Positions 21,398-32,065 of a stretch of 64,000 bases of DNA are shown here, piece by piece. A model generated the notes under the pieces. That model worked only from the letters and a program-made list of their open reading frames with translations, had not been told where the DNA came from and made no database searches. The DNA lies in NCBI GenBank assembly GCA_039105265.1, contig JAPFFF010000019.1:806001-870000 (forward strand). The letters run 5' to 3'. Numbering within the stretch: position 1 is the stretch's first letter; each line of letters begins with the position of its first letter. A program made the translations under genes and the position numbers. The DNA comes from Tritrichomonas musculus (taxonomy: Eukaryota; Parabasalia; Tritrichomonadida; Tritrichomonadidae).

Positions 21398-21466
21398 GCT
21401 CTGTGGTCTATAGGATAAGGCAAGCGTTGACGAAATGCTAAGATGTGGATTCGAACCCAATGATGA
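21398..21466 (+). other. tRNA-like relic (tRNA-Arg(ACG)-type) or tRNA-derived repeat
   Basis: A D-arm-like GGTCTATAGGATAAGGC, an anticodon arm AGCGT-TGACGAA-ATGCT with five base pairs and ACG in anticodon position, and a T-loop-like GGATTCGAACCC occur in correct order and spacing. The universally conserved U33 is a G, and the acceptor strands do not pair, so it is probably a pseudogene or tRNA-derived short repeat rather than a working tRNA. Confidence 0.45.
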
Positions 21467-21591
21467 TAAAAATATGGTATATGGCATATTTAAAAAAGCG
21501 TTTTTTCAAATGAGTTTGGCCTCCTGTATATCATTTAAGTAGTGAATTGTTGAATAATAAAGGCAAATTTTAAAAACGGTTATGGTTAATT

Positions 21592-21603
21592 TCATATTTA
21601 TTA
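21592..21603 (+). promoter_or_regulatory. initiator-like element of the TAF12-like gene
   Basis: TCATATTTATTA closely follows the trichomonad initiator shape and lies 6 bases before the ATG at 21610. Confidence 0.5.
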
Positions 21604-21609
21604 TGATCA

Positions 21610-21975
21610 ATGTCATTAAATGAGACAGATATATCAAAAAAGCTTTTTAAACAAAATGGTCCCTCAGAGTTACTAAAACTTATAGATGAAGAAGAAAAAC
21701 TATCTCCAGAATCAGAGCAATTATTATTGGATATTGGTGCAAGCATGCTAGCTACTATTATTAGAGATGCTTCTCTTTCTGCAAAAAGTCGGGGATCAGA
21801 TATTATTGAACAAAAAGACCTTCAGTTTATTTCAGAACCATGGACAAAAAATCAAAATAATGAAGTAAAAACAGAAAACGAAGAAGAAATCTATCACGAA
21901 AAAAATACTGGATCGCCTGAACATCAGCAAAGACTTCAAATGATTCAACGTTTCAATCAAACGAACGAACAATGA
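21610..21975 (+). CDS. TAF12-like histone-fold protein
   Basis: 121 residues. Positions ~15-80 form a histone fold: helix 1 SELLKLIDEEEKLSPE, a long helix 2 SEQLLLDIGASMLATIIRDA, then SRGSDIIEQKDLQF, ending in W. This pattern (LVREVDP..L..DVEE, SS..LEVKDVQLHLE..WN in other eukaryotes) is that of TAF12, a histone-like subunit of TFIID and SAGA that pairs with TAF4. The acidic/Gln-rich tail is short. The start is supported by the initiator motif. Other H2B-like folds cannot be excluded. It would be a general transcription factor in the nucleus. Confidence 0.7.
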   Translation: MSLNETDISKKLFKQNGPSELLKLIDEEEKLSPESEQLLLDIGASMLATIIRDASLSAKSRGSDIIEQKDLQFISEPWTKNQNNEVKTENEEEIYHEKNTGSPEHQQRLQMIQRFNQTNEQ

Positions 21976-22338
21976 TCTCATCTTTTTCACCTAATGAGTA
22001 TATAGCTTAATTCGCATTAATAGAGAATTAGAGGCTGAAAAAAGTATTTGTTGAATAATTTACTTGTATTGATCTTTCATTATACACATAAAAATATAAT
22101 TACTTAGAATTATTTTAAAATATATCTATAATCATAAAATGTAAACTTTCTCAAAATCAATTGATCTCCAAACTTTTAGATAGACTCGTCAAAATTACTT
22201 ATAAATACATTAAAAATAACTACTAAAATGTAAAAAGAAACTTTTTGAAATATATTTTTATTCATTCAAATTATTATACACATAATAAATAGGAAAATAT
22301 AAATAAAGATATAAATAGAAATTGAGTTTTCTATAATA
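21976..22338. other. intergenic between convergent genes
   Basis: AT-rich; no gene seen. Confidence 0.6.
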
Positions 22339-22764
22339 TTAAGTCTCAAATAAATTAACAAATATTCGAGGTCCAGGGCATTGACTTTTAATTGATTGGT
22401 TCGGATTTAAAGGAACATCATTTTGATCGGTTGAAGATGCCTTTTCTATTTTTAAGTTAAAAGATTTATCTTTGTATTGGGGCATTTGAATTTCTACGAA
22501 TTTAAAAATATAAAAAGCAAGTTCATCTCCTCGAAACCATTCATAAATACGCTGCTTGTTTGGCAGTTTAATAATTATACATTTAGTTGTATCTAAACTC
22601 ATTTCTTCTCTTGTTGCTAAAGATCGAACCAATGGAAACTCTAGTTGATTAGCAGTTTCTTCAAAATTGCAGGAACAATATATAGGAACTGGTAAAATTT
22701 CATTTAATGAATCATCGAGTTCTGAATTAATAAAACCATTTAGCATAGTAATTTTGTGACACAT
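22339..22764 (-). CDS. small protein with UBX-like domain
   Basis: 141 residues. The C-terminal ~80 show a ubiquitin-like strand order: CIIIKLPNKQRIYEWF (beta hairpin with the LPNKQR turn resembling the LPDGTR of UBX domains), helix DELAFYIFKFVEIQ, a central loop, and GPRIFVNLFE as last strand. UBX domains bind Cdc48/p97. The first 50 residues contain no recognisable UBA domain. The assignment is by pattern only. The gene is convergent with the TAF12-like gene. Confidence 0.45.
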   Translation of the reverse strand: MCHKITMLNGFINSELDDSLNEILPVPIYCSCNFEETANQLEFPLVRSLATREEMSLDTTKCIIIKLPNKQRIYEWFRGDELAFYIFKFVEIQMPQYKDKSFNLKIEKASSTDQNDVPLNPNQSIKSQCPGPRIFVNLFET

Positions 22765-24560
22765 TTTTTCAAAGGAGTAAGTTGTATCATAGTTTTTGTA
22801 AAGTTTTGTTGTTGTCGTCGTCGCTTTTAATCAAACAATATATTCCATTATTGTTAAATATTTACGATATTATTTATTTAAATATATATATTGGGTTTTC
22901 TTTTGATAAACATAAGATAAATGAATTTTATAAATTTTATGTAAACTTTTGAATTTTTATTCGTAATATTGCATTTATATCATCGTATAAGATTAAAATT
23001 GCTAATATATTTTTATTAGCATATTTGTATATATTGATACTTTATTTACTTTTATAATATATAGTATTTGCATGTTCAATTAAAATTTCAAAGAATTGAT
23101 TTTCAATATAACCATATAATCATAAATGATAATTTATCAAATCAGATTATTTTAAGTTTCCGAGTGATTTATATATTTTTTTGTAAAATTATAATTCTAA
23201 ATTTTCAAAATTAAAAATCTTGAAAATTCTGAGTTAATATCTTAATTAAATTTTAAGGAATTATTAAAGGTAACTCGATTTGGCGGTTATTGAATTTTCT
23301 TACTTTGCATTACAAATATAATAATTAATTAGTATATTATATTTAAACCATTTTTCATTAGATAGGAATAAGATCTATCGTAGGAAAATTTGTATATTGG
23401 TATTTTAAAAATTTAATTGAAAAATCGAGGTTTTTGAATTTAAACGTATAAGATGAATTCAAATCCTTATTTTAAAATTTGAGAGAAAGTTTTAAAATAA
23501 GGATTTTTCTCTTTCATTTTTAGATTTTTGATTCTTAGAGGGAAATATGTTTAAATATAGAAAATATTTGATATATAAAATTAATAATATTTAAATAATA
23601 TTTTTACTTTCTTAAAATATTAATGTTTTAATGATCATTGTTTATTCATTGATCATTGAATATTGAACTAGTATTGAAAATTGAATGTTATAGTTTTTTA
23701 TCTAATCAATATTGGATAAATTCATAAAATAATTTGCTTACTTAAAAATTTAAAAAAAATCATCGTATAGTTTTTCAAATTCAAAAATTAAATAATTGCT
23801 CAAAAACTCTCAAATAATTTCAATAATCTATAACAAAAAATAAATTTAATAAAATTTTTTTCTACATTTTTTTTTATTTTTCATTTTGACTAAACCCTAC
23901 GATACTTTTTTAATTTGTTTATATCTTTAAAATCCTTTTTTGATGTGTAATATATTCATCCATAGAGTTCATATGAAACGATCTTTTAAGAAAGAAATAT
24001 GTTGAGAGAATATCAATAAACGAACTAGCTTGAAACCTAAAGGGTCGAAAATCTTATCAAAACAAATTTATGCTTAATATCAAAAAGAAGGTTTATAAAT
24101 TTTTGGGAAAAAATAATCCGATACCATTCTAGAGTTCTTTTTTATTTTTTGGTAACGTACAAAAATAACCGTTTCGATTTACCTTTGAATTATTCTAAAA
24201 AATAACAATGTTTATGCATTTCTCTGTATAAACGTTATTTATAAAAAGGGTTAACAAAAAACAAATAATAATAAGTTAACTAAATTTACAACACCTTCTG
24301 ATACTTTATACACCATAGTAATTCTTCTGATAAAATATGGAGCATAAAATTGGATAATGAAAGAGTCAATATATTATAATTGAATTTGTAAATAGGTAAA
24401 TATTGAATTTGACATGTGAAATTGAATCTCACTTTTTCAAAAAGATTTTACGATTTATTAACTTTTTATGATGTTTAAATATTTTCAATTTTAATTGGTG
24501 AAAGAAATTCATATCGGTTATTGAGTATTTCTTTTACATTTTATTAGAAATAATTATTAA
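22765..24560. other. gene-poor AT-rich DNA
   Basis: 1.8 kb with no credible reading frame. Many palindromic A/T runs and short inverted repeats (for example TCCTTATTTTAAAA near 23,462 and its complement near 23,492). Upstream region of the UBX-like gene. Confidence 0.6.
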
Positions 24561-24908
24561 TTTGTTTAGATTAATTATAAAATAGTTGTACTTTTGTGAG
24601 GATCCTTCAAAAAGAGGAAAATCCTCAGAAAAAATAATCAAATAAAAATGTTAAATAAAATTAAATCTTTTTATATTTTCACATAATTTTTACCGAGGCT
24701 ACATATCGCCTAGCAGGCGTCGAGTGAGGCTGAACGAAGTGAAGCCGAGTCGAGACCATGAGGCTGGCGGTAAGAATCGGTAAAATTTTTGTAACCTCAA
24801 AAGATTTTTTTTATGCATTTTATTTAGATTATTTTTTCTGAGGATTTTTCACTTTTTGAATTACTCTCTCAAATATAAAAATATTCTATAATTAATCTAG
24901 ATATAAAC
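24561..24908. mobile_element. foldback/MITE-like element with GC-rich core
   Basis: Imperfect terminal inverted repeats of about 130 bases (left about 24,561-24,705; right about 24,781-24,908). They share TAGATTAATTATA, TTCAAAAAG and the exact 18-mer TCCTCAGAAAAAATAATC. The ~75-base core (24,706-24,780) is strikingly GC-rich compared with its surroundings and contains GAGGCTGAACGAAGTGAAGC. No coding capacity. Target duplication not resolved. Confidence 0.65.
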
Positions 24909-27187
24909 GTCTTAAAACAGTCTTTGTTAATAGAAAGTCTTTTTGGAACAAATGAATTGGAAGGAATCCTTAATAGCAATCCAGTTCACTATGTGGTTTT
25001 GTAACTTTATTTTGTTTAAATAGTAGCATAAGCCATTCGATATCACCATAAAAAACTTCTTGTTTATATCAAACATCAATTTTAAAAAAAATAAAGTGAA
25101 TTTGGTTTTTTAATTTGAAATCTACCATTAAATTTATCTCATACTGAAATATATTCCAGTTATTAACAAAATCATTGATTTCTCAAAATATATTTTTTTT
25201 AATTGAATGCTTTTTAAAAAAAATCAATTAACATTTCGAAATTTAATATGAGGATCAAATAATTTAGCTAATAAGTATCTATTACTGTTATCAAAATTGT
25301 TTTAAATCAATGATAATTTCATAATAGAAAATATTATTCAATTATGTTTTGGAGTTTATTATTTTATATTTACAAATTTGATTCTAGGATTTAAGAAATT
25401 AGAAATATTAAATATATTTTATATATTTTTTTTGAATTAAAATTTTAAAAATAAAGCAAGCTAAAAAATCCAAATTCAAAATAATGAAATGGTTTTGATA
25501 TTACAGAATCTATATTTTTTATTGAAAAAGTAAAAAAATACAAAATATATTATTTCAAATTTTAAAAAATATTGTGTTTCCAATGATTTTAAACAAAAAT
25601 AGGTGATGAATGAATGATTAAACAGGCTTTATGATAACGGTAGCAAAAGAAATGATATCATGATTATTTCTGAAAAGAATGTTTTTTTCAAAGGATAATT
25701 TAATTTTAGATTTTCAAAAAACAAAATAGAGAAAACATAAAATATCTTAATTTTTTTAACAAAGAATAATCAGGCCTGTAAAATTTCTTTTTATTTTTTC
25801 AATTCAATAACTTTTTCAAAAGCAAAATGTCCAGCATTTTTATACAAAAACCAATCTATGCAAATTTTTTTTTATTTTTCAATAAATACAAAAACCAATT
25901 TTGAATAGCAAATTTTGAGATAAATTGGTTTTTGTATAATCGAAGCTTTTGGTATATTTAATTTTCAATGAGTTTATTTGAAAAGATTCTTTGGAATGCT
26001 TTTTGTGGATTTCCATCATATAAAAAATAAAAATTTGATTTTCCAACTTCATTTCTTAAATATTAACTCATCGATTATTTTTATTTGCTTGATAAATATA
26101 TTGCTAAAATTACCTTTTTATTTTTTAATATCTTCGATTTTTATATCTTTTAATTTACAAATAATTCAAATGGTATGGTCATACTTTTAATATATATAAG
26201 TTATACTTGGTTATAGCAATTTAGTCAATAATAGGAAAAATATTAATTAATGATTTTCAACATATTTCATATTTATGTTTATTTTGATAATATCAATGAG
26301 ATATATTTTTTTATAATGAATACTATAAGTGAATGATTCCTTCGATTGATCTTTTCACATTTTCATTATATTTTTTAAAAAAAGTAATGATTTTGCAATG
26401 TGCAACTATACAAGTAATAAAAATTGTTAAAAATGGTCAATCATCATTTATCTTCGTGAATCAAGAAACGAAATTTATTATTCATTTATTTTTCAATGGG
26501 TATTTAAATTTTGTGATAGTAAATCAAGATAAATTCAATTTTACAAAAATGTATTTTCTTTATAAATATATTTAAAAAACGTAATTATTTTGTTTTATTT
26601 TACGATGTCATTCTATTCACAAAAAATAATTATAAATTGTGTGTTTTATCACAAATTTGATGAATAATAATTTCTTATTAATTTCTCGAAGCATTAATCT
26701 GTATGATACTTTAATTTGTATATATATCATTTCATACAGGAAATAGACTAATATTTTATATGTTTCTTAGGTGAAAAATAAAATCATTTTATATTTAAAA
26801 AAAATTAAAAATGAGTTAATCTAAAAGAATGAGTGAAAAAGCATATTTACATTTTAATCCTTCTATACTTCATTCTTGATCATCCACATCTGACCAATTT
26901 GATTATTATAAACAAACCAAATGAAAATTTTACTAATCATTTTGCATAAACAATTAAGTTAAAGAATGATACTGATGTTTTTTAGCATGACGACGTTTTA
27001 TTTTGTCAATTTTGAGGTGAAGTTGTATCATCAAGTTCTTTTTATGAGCATATTTGGTCTTAACATATACTTAAAAAGTTGTATGAAGACCAAATATATT
27101 CATAAACAATTCATAAAAGATATTTAAGAATTCATTCAAGGTACAGTACAATTATAGAATTGAATTTTATTTCGATCGATTATTTGA
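24909..27187. other. gene-poor AT-rich DNA
   Basis: 2.3 kb upstream of the IBP39-like gene. The Phe/Ile-rich reading frames near 25,980 and 26,333 are composition artefacts. A run near 25,800-25,960 has a pair of inverted copies of CAAAAACCAATTT, suggesting a small decayed inverted repeat. Confidence 0.55.
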
Positions 27188-28234
27188 ATGATTCGCTCAA
27201 AACAAAACCTTCGTGAGAATAGCAATGCTAATAACGATCAATCAGATATGGTTCAGATGACGGAAAAAGAAAAAACGACGCAAGATATTTTTTCGAAATA
27301 TCTAGATCCATCATTTTTTACTGAGCCGCTTGGAAATCTGCCTTCAAATCAAATATCGCAAAGCTCAACAAAGGGATCAACATTACCTGCTTTTTTTGTG
27401 CAATCTAATTTATCGCCAATATCTCAACATTTCAACTATTTTAACGAAATATTTAATGATGATTATTATTTTCCGGTAATTGAAGATGTACTCTCATTTG
27501 ATAATTTCAATAAAGAGGCAAGCCAAAACATTAATTCATCAAATTCCATAGTAAATAAAAAAGAAATATCGCTTTTGCCAAAAAATTTTGCAAGTACAGA
27601 AAATGATGATTCTTCTTCACTGAAGTCTAAAAATTCAAAAAATTCCAAATTATCAACAATAAATTATGTAAAATTAGATGCTTCAAAATCGTTTGAAGAA
27701 AAACTTAAAGATAATAGTCTCAAGATTAATCCATTTATTCTTGGGTTTGAACCTCAAAAATATTGGGTAACAATGAGACATGATCATACATTTTGTCAAA
27801 TTGTTCACTATTTTAGATCAAGACTTTCTAAAAATACAATGTTTATGTATAAACTTTACAATATGCTTTTACTTACAACAAAAGTTCCACAACTGAAAAA
27901 TGTTGTTGGTGTTTTTTGGGTAAATAAATTTGTTTTTTGTGTCGAACGAGAAAAGATAGCGAGGATGCTCGGTCTCTCAGAAAACTGTGTAAATGGAGCT
28001 TTATTCAATATGCAAGGAAACTTCCCAACCCATGGTTTTATTGAAGTTACATCAAGCAACTTGAAAGAATATGGATTGACAGAAAATAATATTAAATTTC
28101 AAGTTGATGTTTATTATTATGCGCATAAAGACCGGAGTTTTACAATGAGAAGTATGACTGCCGAAGAAATTAATGATATAAAGTATAAAAACGAAAATAA
28201 GAGAATCTATAGACCTAAACCAAAAGCAAAGTAA
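27188..28234 (+). CDS. IBP39-like initiator-binding transcription factor
   Basis: 348 residues. The first ~175 are Ser/Asn-rich and disordered. Residues ~180-315 match the Initiator Binding Domain of Trichomonas IBP39: YKLYNMLLLTTKVP, VVGVFWVNKFVFCVEREKIARMLG and the diagnostic GNFPTHGF. This winged-helix domain binds the initiator around the transcription start; in IBP39 a C-terminal domain contacts RNA polymerase II. Here the IBD lies at the C-terminal end, with only a short basic tail (RIYRPKPKAK) after it, so a different partner surface, perhaps the long N-terminus, would be needed. The initiator-like motifs seen before other genes in this window are plausible targets. Confidence 0.8.
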   Translation: MIRSKQNLRENSNANNDQSDMVQMTEKEKTTQDIFSKYLDPSFFTEPLGNLPSNQISQSSTKGSTLPAFFVQSNLSPISQHFNYFNEIFNDDYYFPVIEDVLSFDNFNKEASQNINSSNSIVNKKEISLLPKNFASTENDDSSSLKSKNSKNSKLSTINYVKLDASKSFEEKLKDNSLKINPFILGFEPQKYWVTMRHDHTFCQIVHYFRSRLSKNTMFMYKLYNMLLLTTKVPQLKNVVGVFWVNKFVFCVEREKIARMLGLSENCVNGALFNMQGNFPTHGFIEVTSSNLKEYGLTENNIKFQVDVYYYAHKDRSFTMRSMTAEEINDIKYKNENKRIYRPKPKAK

Positions 28235-29084
28235 TATTATATTCGAATTGACAATGTTAATATTCAGATATTGAATTTACAAATATTATTATATTATGTT
28301 GTTAATCTGATATTGTTCATAATAGAAAATTGTTATATTTTAATATCTTGGTTGATATTGTTTATTTATCCATAAAATAATATTTATTGATTATTTTTTT
28401 TTACTATATATTTTATTTTCCTTAATTAGAAATTTCTAATTAATATAGAATTTTTTGAGAGTATATTCAAATTTCTTAGTTTTTACGTTCAAAATATTTA
28501 TTCATTTTTCAGACATTTTCTGAGATATTGAAAAAATTGAGAAAATATGACTTTGTGTTCTAATCATTTTCTGTTTTGTGAACCAGTGTCTTATAATAAA
28601 AATCTGGTTTATATGGCAGAAATTATACCACAAAAAGTATAAATAATAATTGAATATATGCTTATCAAAATCTTTCAATCATTCAATGATTATTTAAATT
28701 ATTGAATGATTTTTCACAAATGATTGAATATAATGAATTGAAGGTTTCGGGTACATTATTTATTAATGAAAATTTTGAAAGATTTTTGTTGTTGGGTTAC
28801 TTGAATAAATGTTTTTTTTTTTTTTTTTTTTTGATCTTTTTTTAAAGTTTTGATCAAAGCATTTTATCAAAGAAACGGATAATTTTATTATTTTTCTGTT
28901 GGCTTATGATTCATAAGTTATGAAGTATGAAATAAAAATAAACTTATGAAAATATTCAGAATATTTTCAAAATTTTATTGGATTTGAGAGTGTTTCATTC
29001 AAAATGAATTTTTTTCAATAAATTATTCACAATAAAAAAATATTAGATATATCATGCTAGAGAAAAGATAAAATCTTTAATTTT
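28235..29084. other. intergenic, with a T21 run
   Basis: AT-rich. A homopolymer lies at 28,812-28,832 and an inverted ATTGAATGAT/ATCATTCAAT pair near 28,680-28,730. No gene. Confidence 0.6.
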
Positions 29085-30064
29085 TTTAATAAAACTCTTT
29101 GTATAGATCAGGAAACTCATTGTCCAAATCAATAAATATATTATTAATATCATTATTAAGAAAATTAATGATTACATTGTCCATTAATTTATTTGGAATT
29201 TCATTGTTTGTATCTGGTTGAGTATTTGAAGATTCTCGGATCTTGTGAGAATCATTATCATCTTTAGTTAAAATTGTTGGTTCAATAATATTGTAATATT
29301 TTAATTAAAAACTTGTGTTTGATTATTATTAGCATTGAGTTTTTCAATATTTGTTAAATCTTTTTTAAATATAGACGGATTTAATTGAGAAAAAAATGCA
29401 CGATTTCTTTGATTCAATTCACATGTATTATTTATTTCATTAATCATGTTCAAAATATTAAATAACCTTGTGTTTTCCTTTTTATCTCTTAAATTGTCTT
29501 TAAATGATTGTTAATATGCATAATTTAGCAAAATAATAAATCATTCCAATTTTCACAAAACCAACAAATCAAGCATTTGTTATAACGTTTTGCTAGATGG
29601 TCAATTTTCATGTTTACACATGCATCATTTGCAATTTTCATTGAAATTTCTCGAAATTGACCAATTTGCCATTTTCCAAAAATTGTTTGGAGCAATTTTT
29701 TAACTTTTTCAAAAATATTCTTACATGAATCTAATCTTTTATCAATTTTTTCATGATCCTTTAGTGTTCTTTTAGAAAGTCCTTTTTGAATGTTGATTGT
29801 TTTACGATTAATGGTTTGTTACGTATATAAGTTTTCAAATTCTTTAACGATTTCAGCTTCACTAGTGTCTCTAAATTGTGATAATAAGGAAAGTTGTAAT
29901 TAAGAAATGTTTTGATTTATAAATTCATCATTTGTTTTTAATTGATTTCCTGGGATACCAAATTGATCATGGTTCATTGAAAAGCTTTGCTTTTGATTGG
30001 TACTACATTGTAAATGAAATTGAATTGGAAGGTTGGTTTTAGGTGTTATCAAGTCGGACATCAT
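29085..30064 (-). pseudogene. pseudogene of an unrecognised ~325-residue protein
   Basis: From an ATG at 30064 the minus strand reads as protein-like sequence (MMSDLITPKTNLPIQF, then RTLKDHEKIDKRLDSCKNIF, KIDHLAKRYNKCLICWFCEN, and INNTCELNQRNRAFFSQLNP) with several in-frame stops and at least one frame change, ending near LMDNVIINFLNNDINN. The middle is helical and charged, with a Cys/Trp-rich CLICWFCENW. The N-terminal half is still nearly continuous, so decay is recent. I do not recognise the family; it could be a host gene or a transposon gene. Confidence 0.5.
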
Positions 30065-30624
30065 TCTTATATGAATATCAAAATGTTTTTATCCCTAAGA
30101 ATAGATCCATTGAAAAACTCGAAAACTATAAGAAAGTTAAAACTTTTGTGAGATCATTAATGAATGTTTATTGAAAAATATATTTATTTCTATCAATAAC
30201 AATTGTTATCCTATATATATATATTCCATATCTGTTTGATATAATACAAGAAATTGACTATTTTTCAAATTATAAAAAGGTTTTATCCCTTTCAAAAAAT
30301 TGTTTTGAATTATTTGATGATTAAATATAATTAAAAAAGAAGAATTATTCATTTAAATAATTATATTTTTAAAATCTATATTAAATATCAATATTTTAAA
30401 ACATATAAATATTTATTTTAATAAATATTTTTTTGAGATATAGTGTGGAGAGTAAACCGTCTTATTCAAATAAAATTGACAGCAAAAAAAGTTTATGAAA
30501 CTTTATTTTTTAATAATAATAATAATAATAATAATAAAGAAATTATGAAAAAATTAGCAGAAGAATATATTTTACCATTTGTTGTTTTTTTCGGACAGTA
30601 GTATGGTCAAATGAAGGATATGAC
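30065..30624. other. AT-rich leader with an (AAT)n tract
   Basis: Includes an (AAT) microsatellite at about 30,508-30,536. From about 30,440, coding-like scraps (RVNRLIQIKLTAKKVYETLF) suggest decayed sequence of the adjoining virus-like element. Confidence 0.5.
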
Positions 30625-32046
30625 TTGGTTGGCGTTGAGTGTAGATTGTTGGGTTATGAAGAAAATGTTGTTAAATTTAATGAATTAATTCCAAAGATAT
30701 CTCGTATTTATTTGGATATTTATTTGCCGAAGTCATCAACACCTACTCGATTAACTTTTAAAATCAAACCAGAAATCCTCCATGTATATGGTCAAGCTAA
30801 TGCTAATGTAGACCTCATTGGAGATAAAGATACCATTGAACGTATCGCTTGTTATTGGAAAGATAGCCATATTAACACTGATTCCAGACATATTGAACTA
30901 TATCTTAGGAAAAGTATGACTGACCCAATTGAAGAAATAAAATGGAATCCACAAATAAATCCATTCGAATATATCATTAATCAACAATATTATGAAATAT
31001 ATCCTAATCCAAATGCAGCGACAAACCTCTACACTGATTACAATATATGCTCATCAAAAATCATTACAGCTGATAATATAACAACCATGAGGAGTGATTT
31101 AAATGTAGTTGCTAATAACTTTGATGTTTTATCTCATGATGTAGGTATATTAAGACTTGATGTGAATAAGTTACAAATGGAAATGCTAGAACAACAATAT
31201 ATAACTCAGCACCTTCAAGCAGATATGAAATCAGTAAAAATAATGAGTGGAATAACATTAGCATTTACTATAGGAACATTCTTATGGGATGTTGCAGGAA
31301 CTCTTCTCAGTGATAAGGGAGTTAATTTAGGTCGAAGGGCAATACATGGTAATGACGATGTTTCCCATTATACATCCTTAGATGATTTATGTAGAGATTA
31401 TGGAAGTACTACACCTCAAAATGTTAGACTCGAAACTGCTGGAACAATTCAAAGGGTTGTAGGAAGTGTAGAAGATTCAGCAACAAGATTAAATGGATAT
31501 TGGTCTCAGTTTCGAGAACTACTGAGGGATCTGGATCGTTGGGATGGAAATAATGCAATGGTTGATATTGTGTTTGAACAAATTGGAGATTTAACAAATA
31601 CAATATATGAAGAATTTCCCAATGCTATTATGCCAGAATGGCTAAGAAAGTTGTTAAAAGAAAGAGGTATGAGAAGGTCAGTAGTTACACAAAGTGATAC
31701 CCCTGAACCTGATTTAATCCCAAAGGTAATTGAATGGTGTGAAACTGATTACCAAAGACTTGATGACCCAGAGAAATTTGAAGATAATTGGATAAACCCT
31801 GAAAAGGCAGTATTATCTTTATCTGCTACTGTGGATGTATGTAATAGAATGAGAGAATCAATGAAATTACCAATTGGTATCTTAGCTCATGAATTATTAT
31901 CAGTCAAAGAGAAAGCAAATAAGAAGCACCCATTGGATGATATTAATATGGATGAATATATTAAGAAGAGTGAGGTTGAAGAATTATTAAAGGCTTATGA
32001 TAATAGGATAAAAGCACTTGAAGCTAAATGCGCTAACATCGAATGA
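30625..32046 (+). CDS. virus-like fibre/coiled-coil type protein A (incomplete)
   Basis: About 473 residues. A domain with INPFEYIINQQYYEIYPNPN and LYTDYNICSSKIITADNI leads into a heptad-rich coiled coil (~170-205) and a hydrophobic, glycine-containing helix (ITLAFTIGTFLWDVAGTLL, ~210-232). The C-terminus is helical and ends in another coiled-coil stretch (YIKKSEVEELLKAYDNRIKALEAK). This layout (beta region, coiled coil, hydrophobic patch) suggests a trimeric fibre, spike or membrane-active virion protein; that role is inference. Related to the next gene. Confidence 0.5.
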   Translation: MVGVECRLLGYEENVVKFNELIPKISRIYLDIYLPKSSTPTRLTFKIKPEILHVYGQANANVDLIGDKDTIERIACYWKDSHINTDSRHIELYLRKSMTDPIEEIKWNPQINPFEYIINQQYYEIYPNPNAATNLYTDYNICSSKIITADNITTMRSDLNVVANNFDVLSHDVGILRLDVNKLQMEMLEQQYITQHLQADMKSVKIMSGITLAFTIGTFLWDVAGTLLSDKGVNLGRRAIHGNDDVSHYTSLDDLCRDYGSTTPQNVRLETAGTIQRVVGSVEDSATRLNGYWSQFRELLRDLDRWDGNNAMVDIVFEQIGDLTNTIYEEFPNAIMPEWLRKLLKERGMRRSVVTQSDTPEPDLIPKVIEWCETDYQRLDDPEKFEDNWINPEKAVLSLSATVDVCNRMRESMKLPIGILAHELLSVKEKANKKHPLDDINMDEYIKKSEVEELLKAYDNRIKALEAKCANIE

Positions 32047-32065
32047 GAAGTTTTATTTAAATAAA

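Noticed and set aside
25978-26575. Two short hydrophobic frames in the 22.8-27.2 kb gap
   Set aside because: Same artefact; no initiator motif, no complexity.
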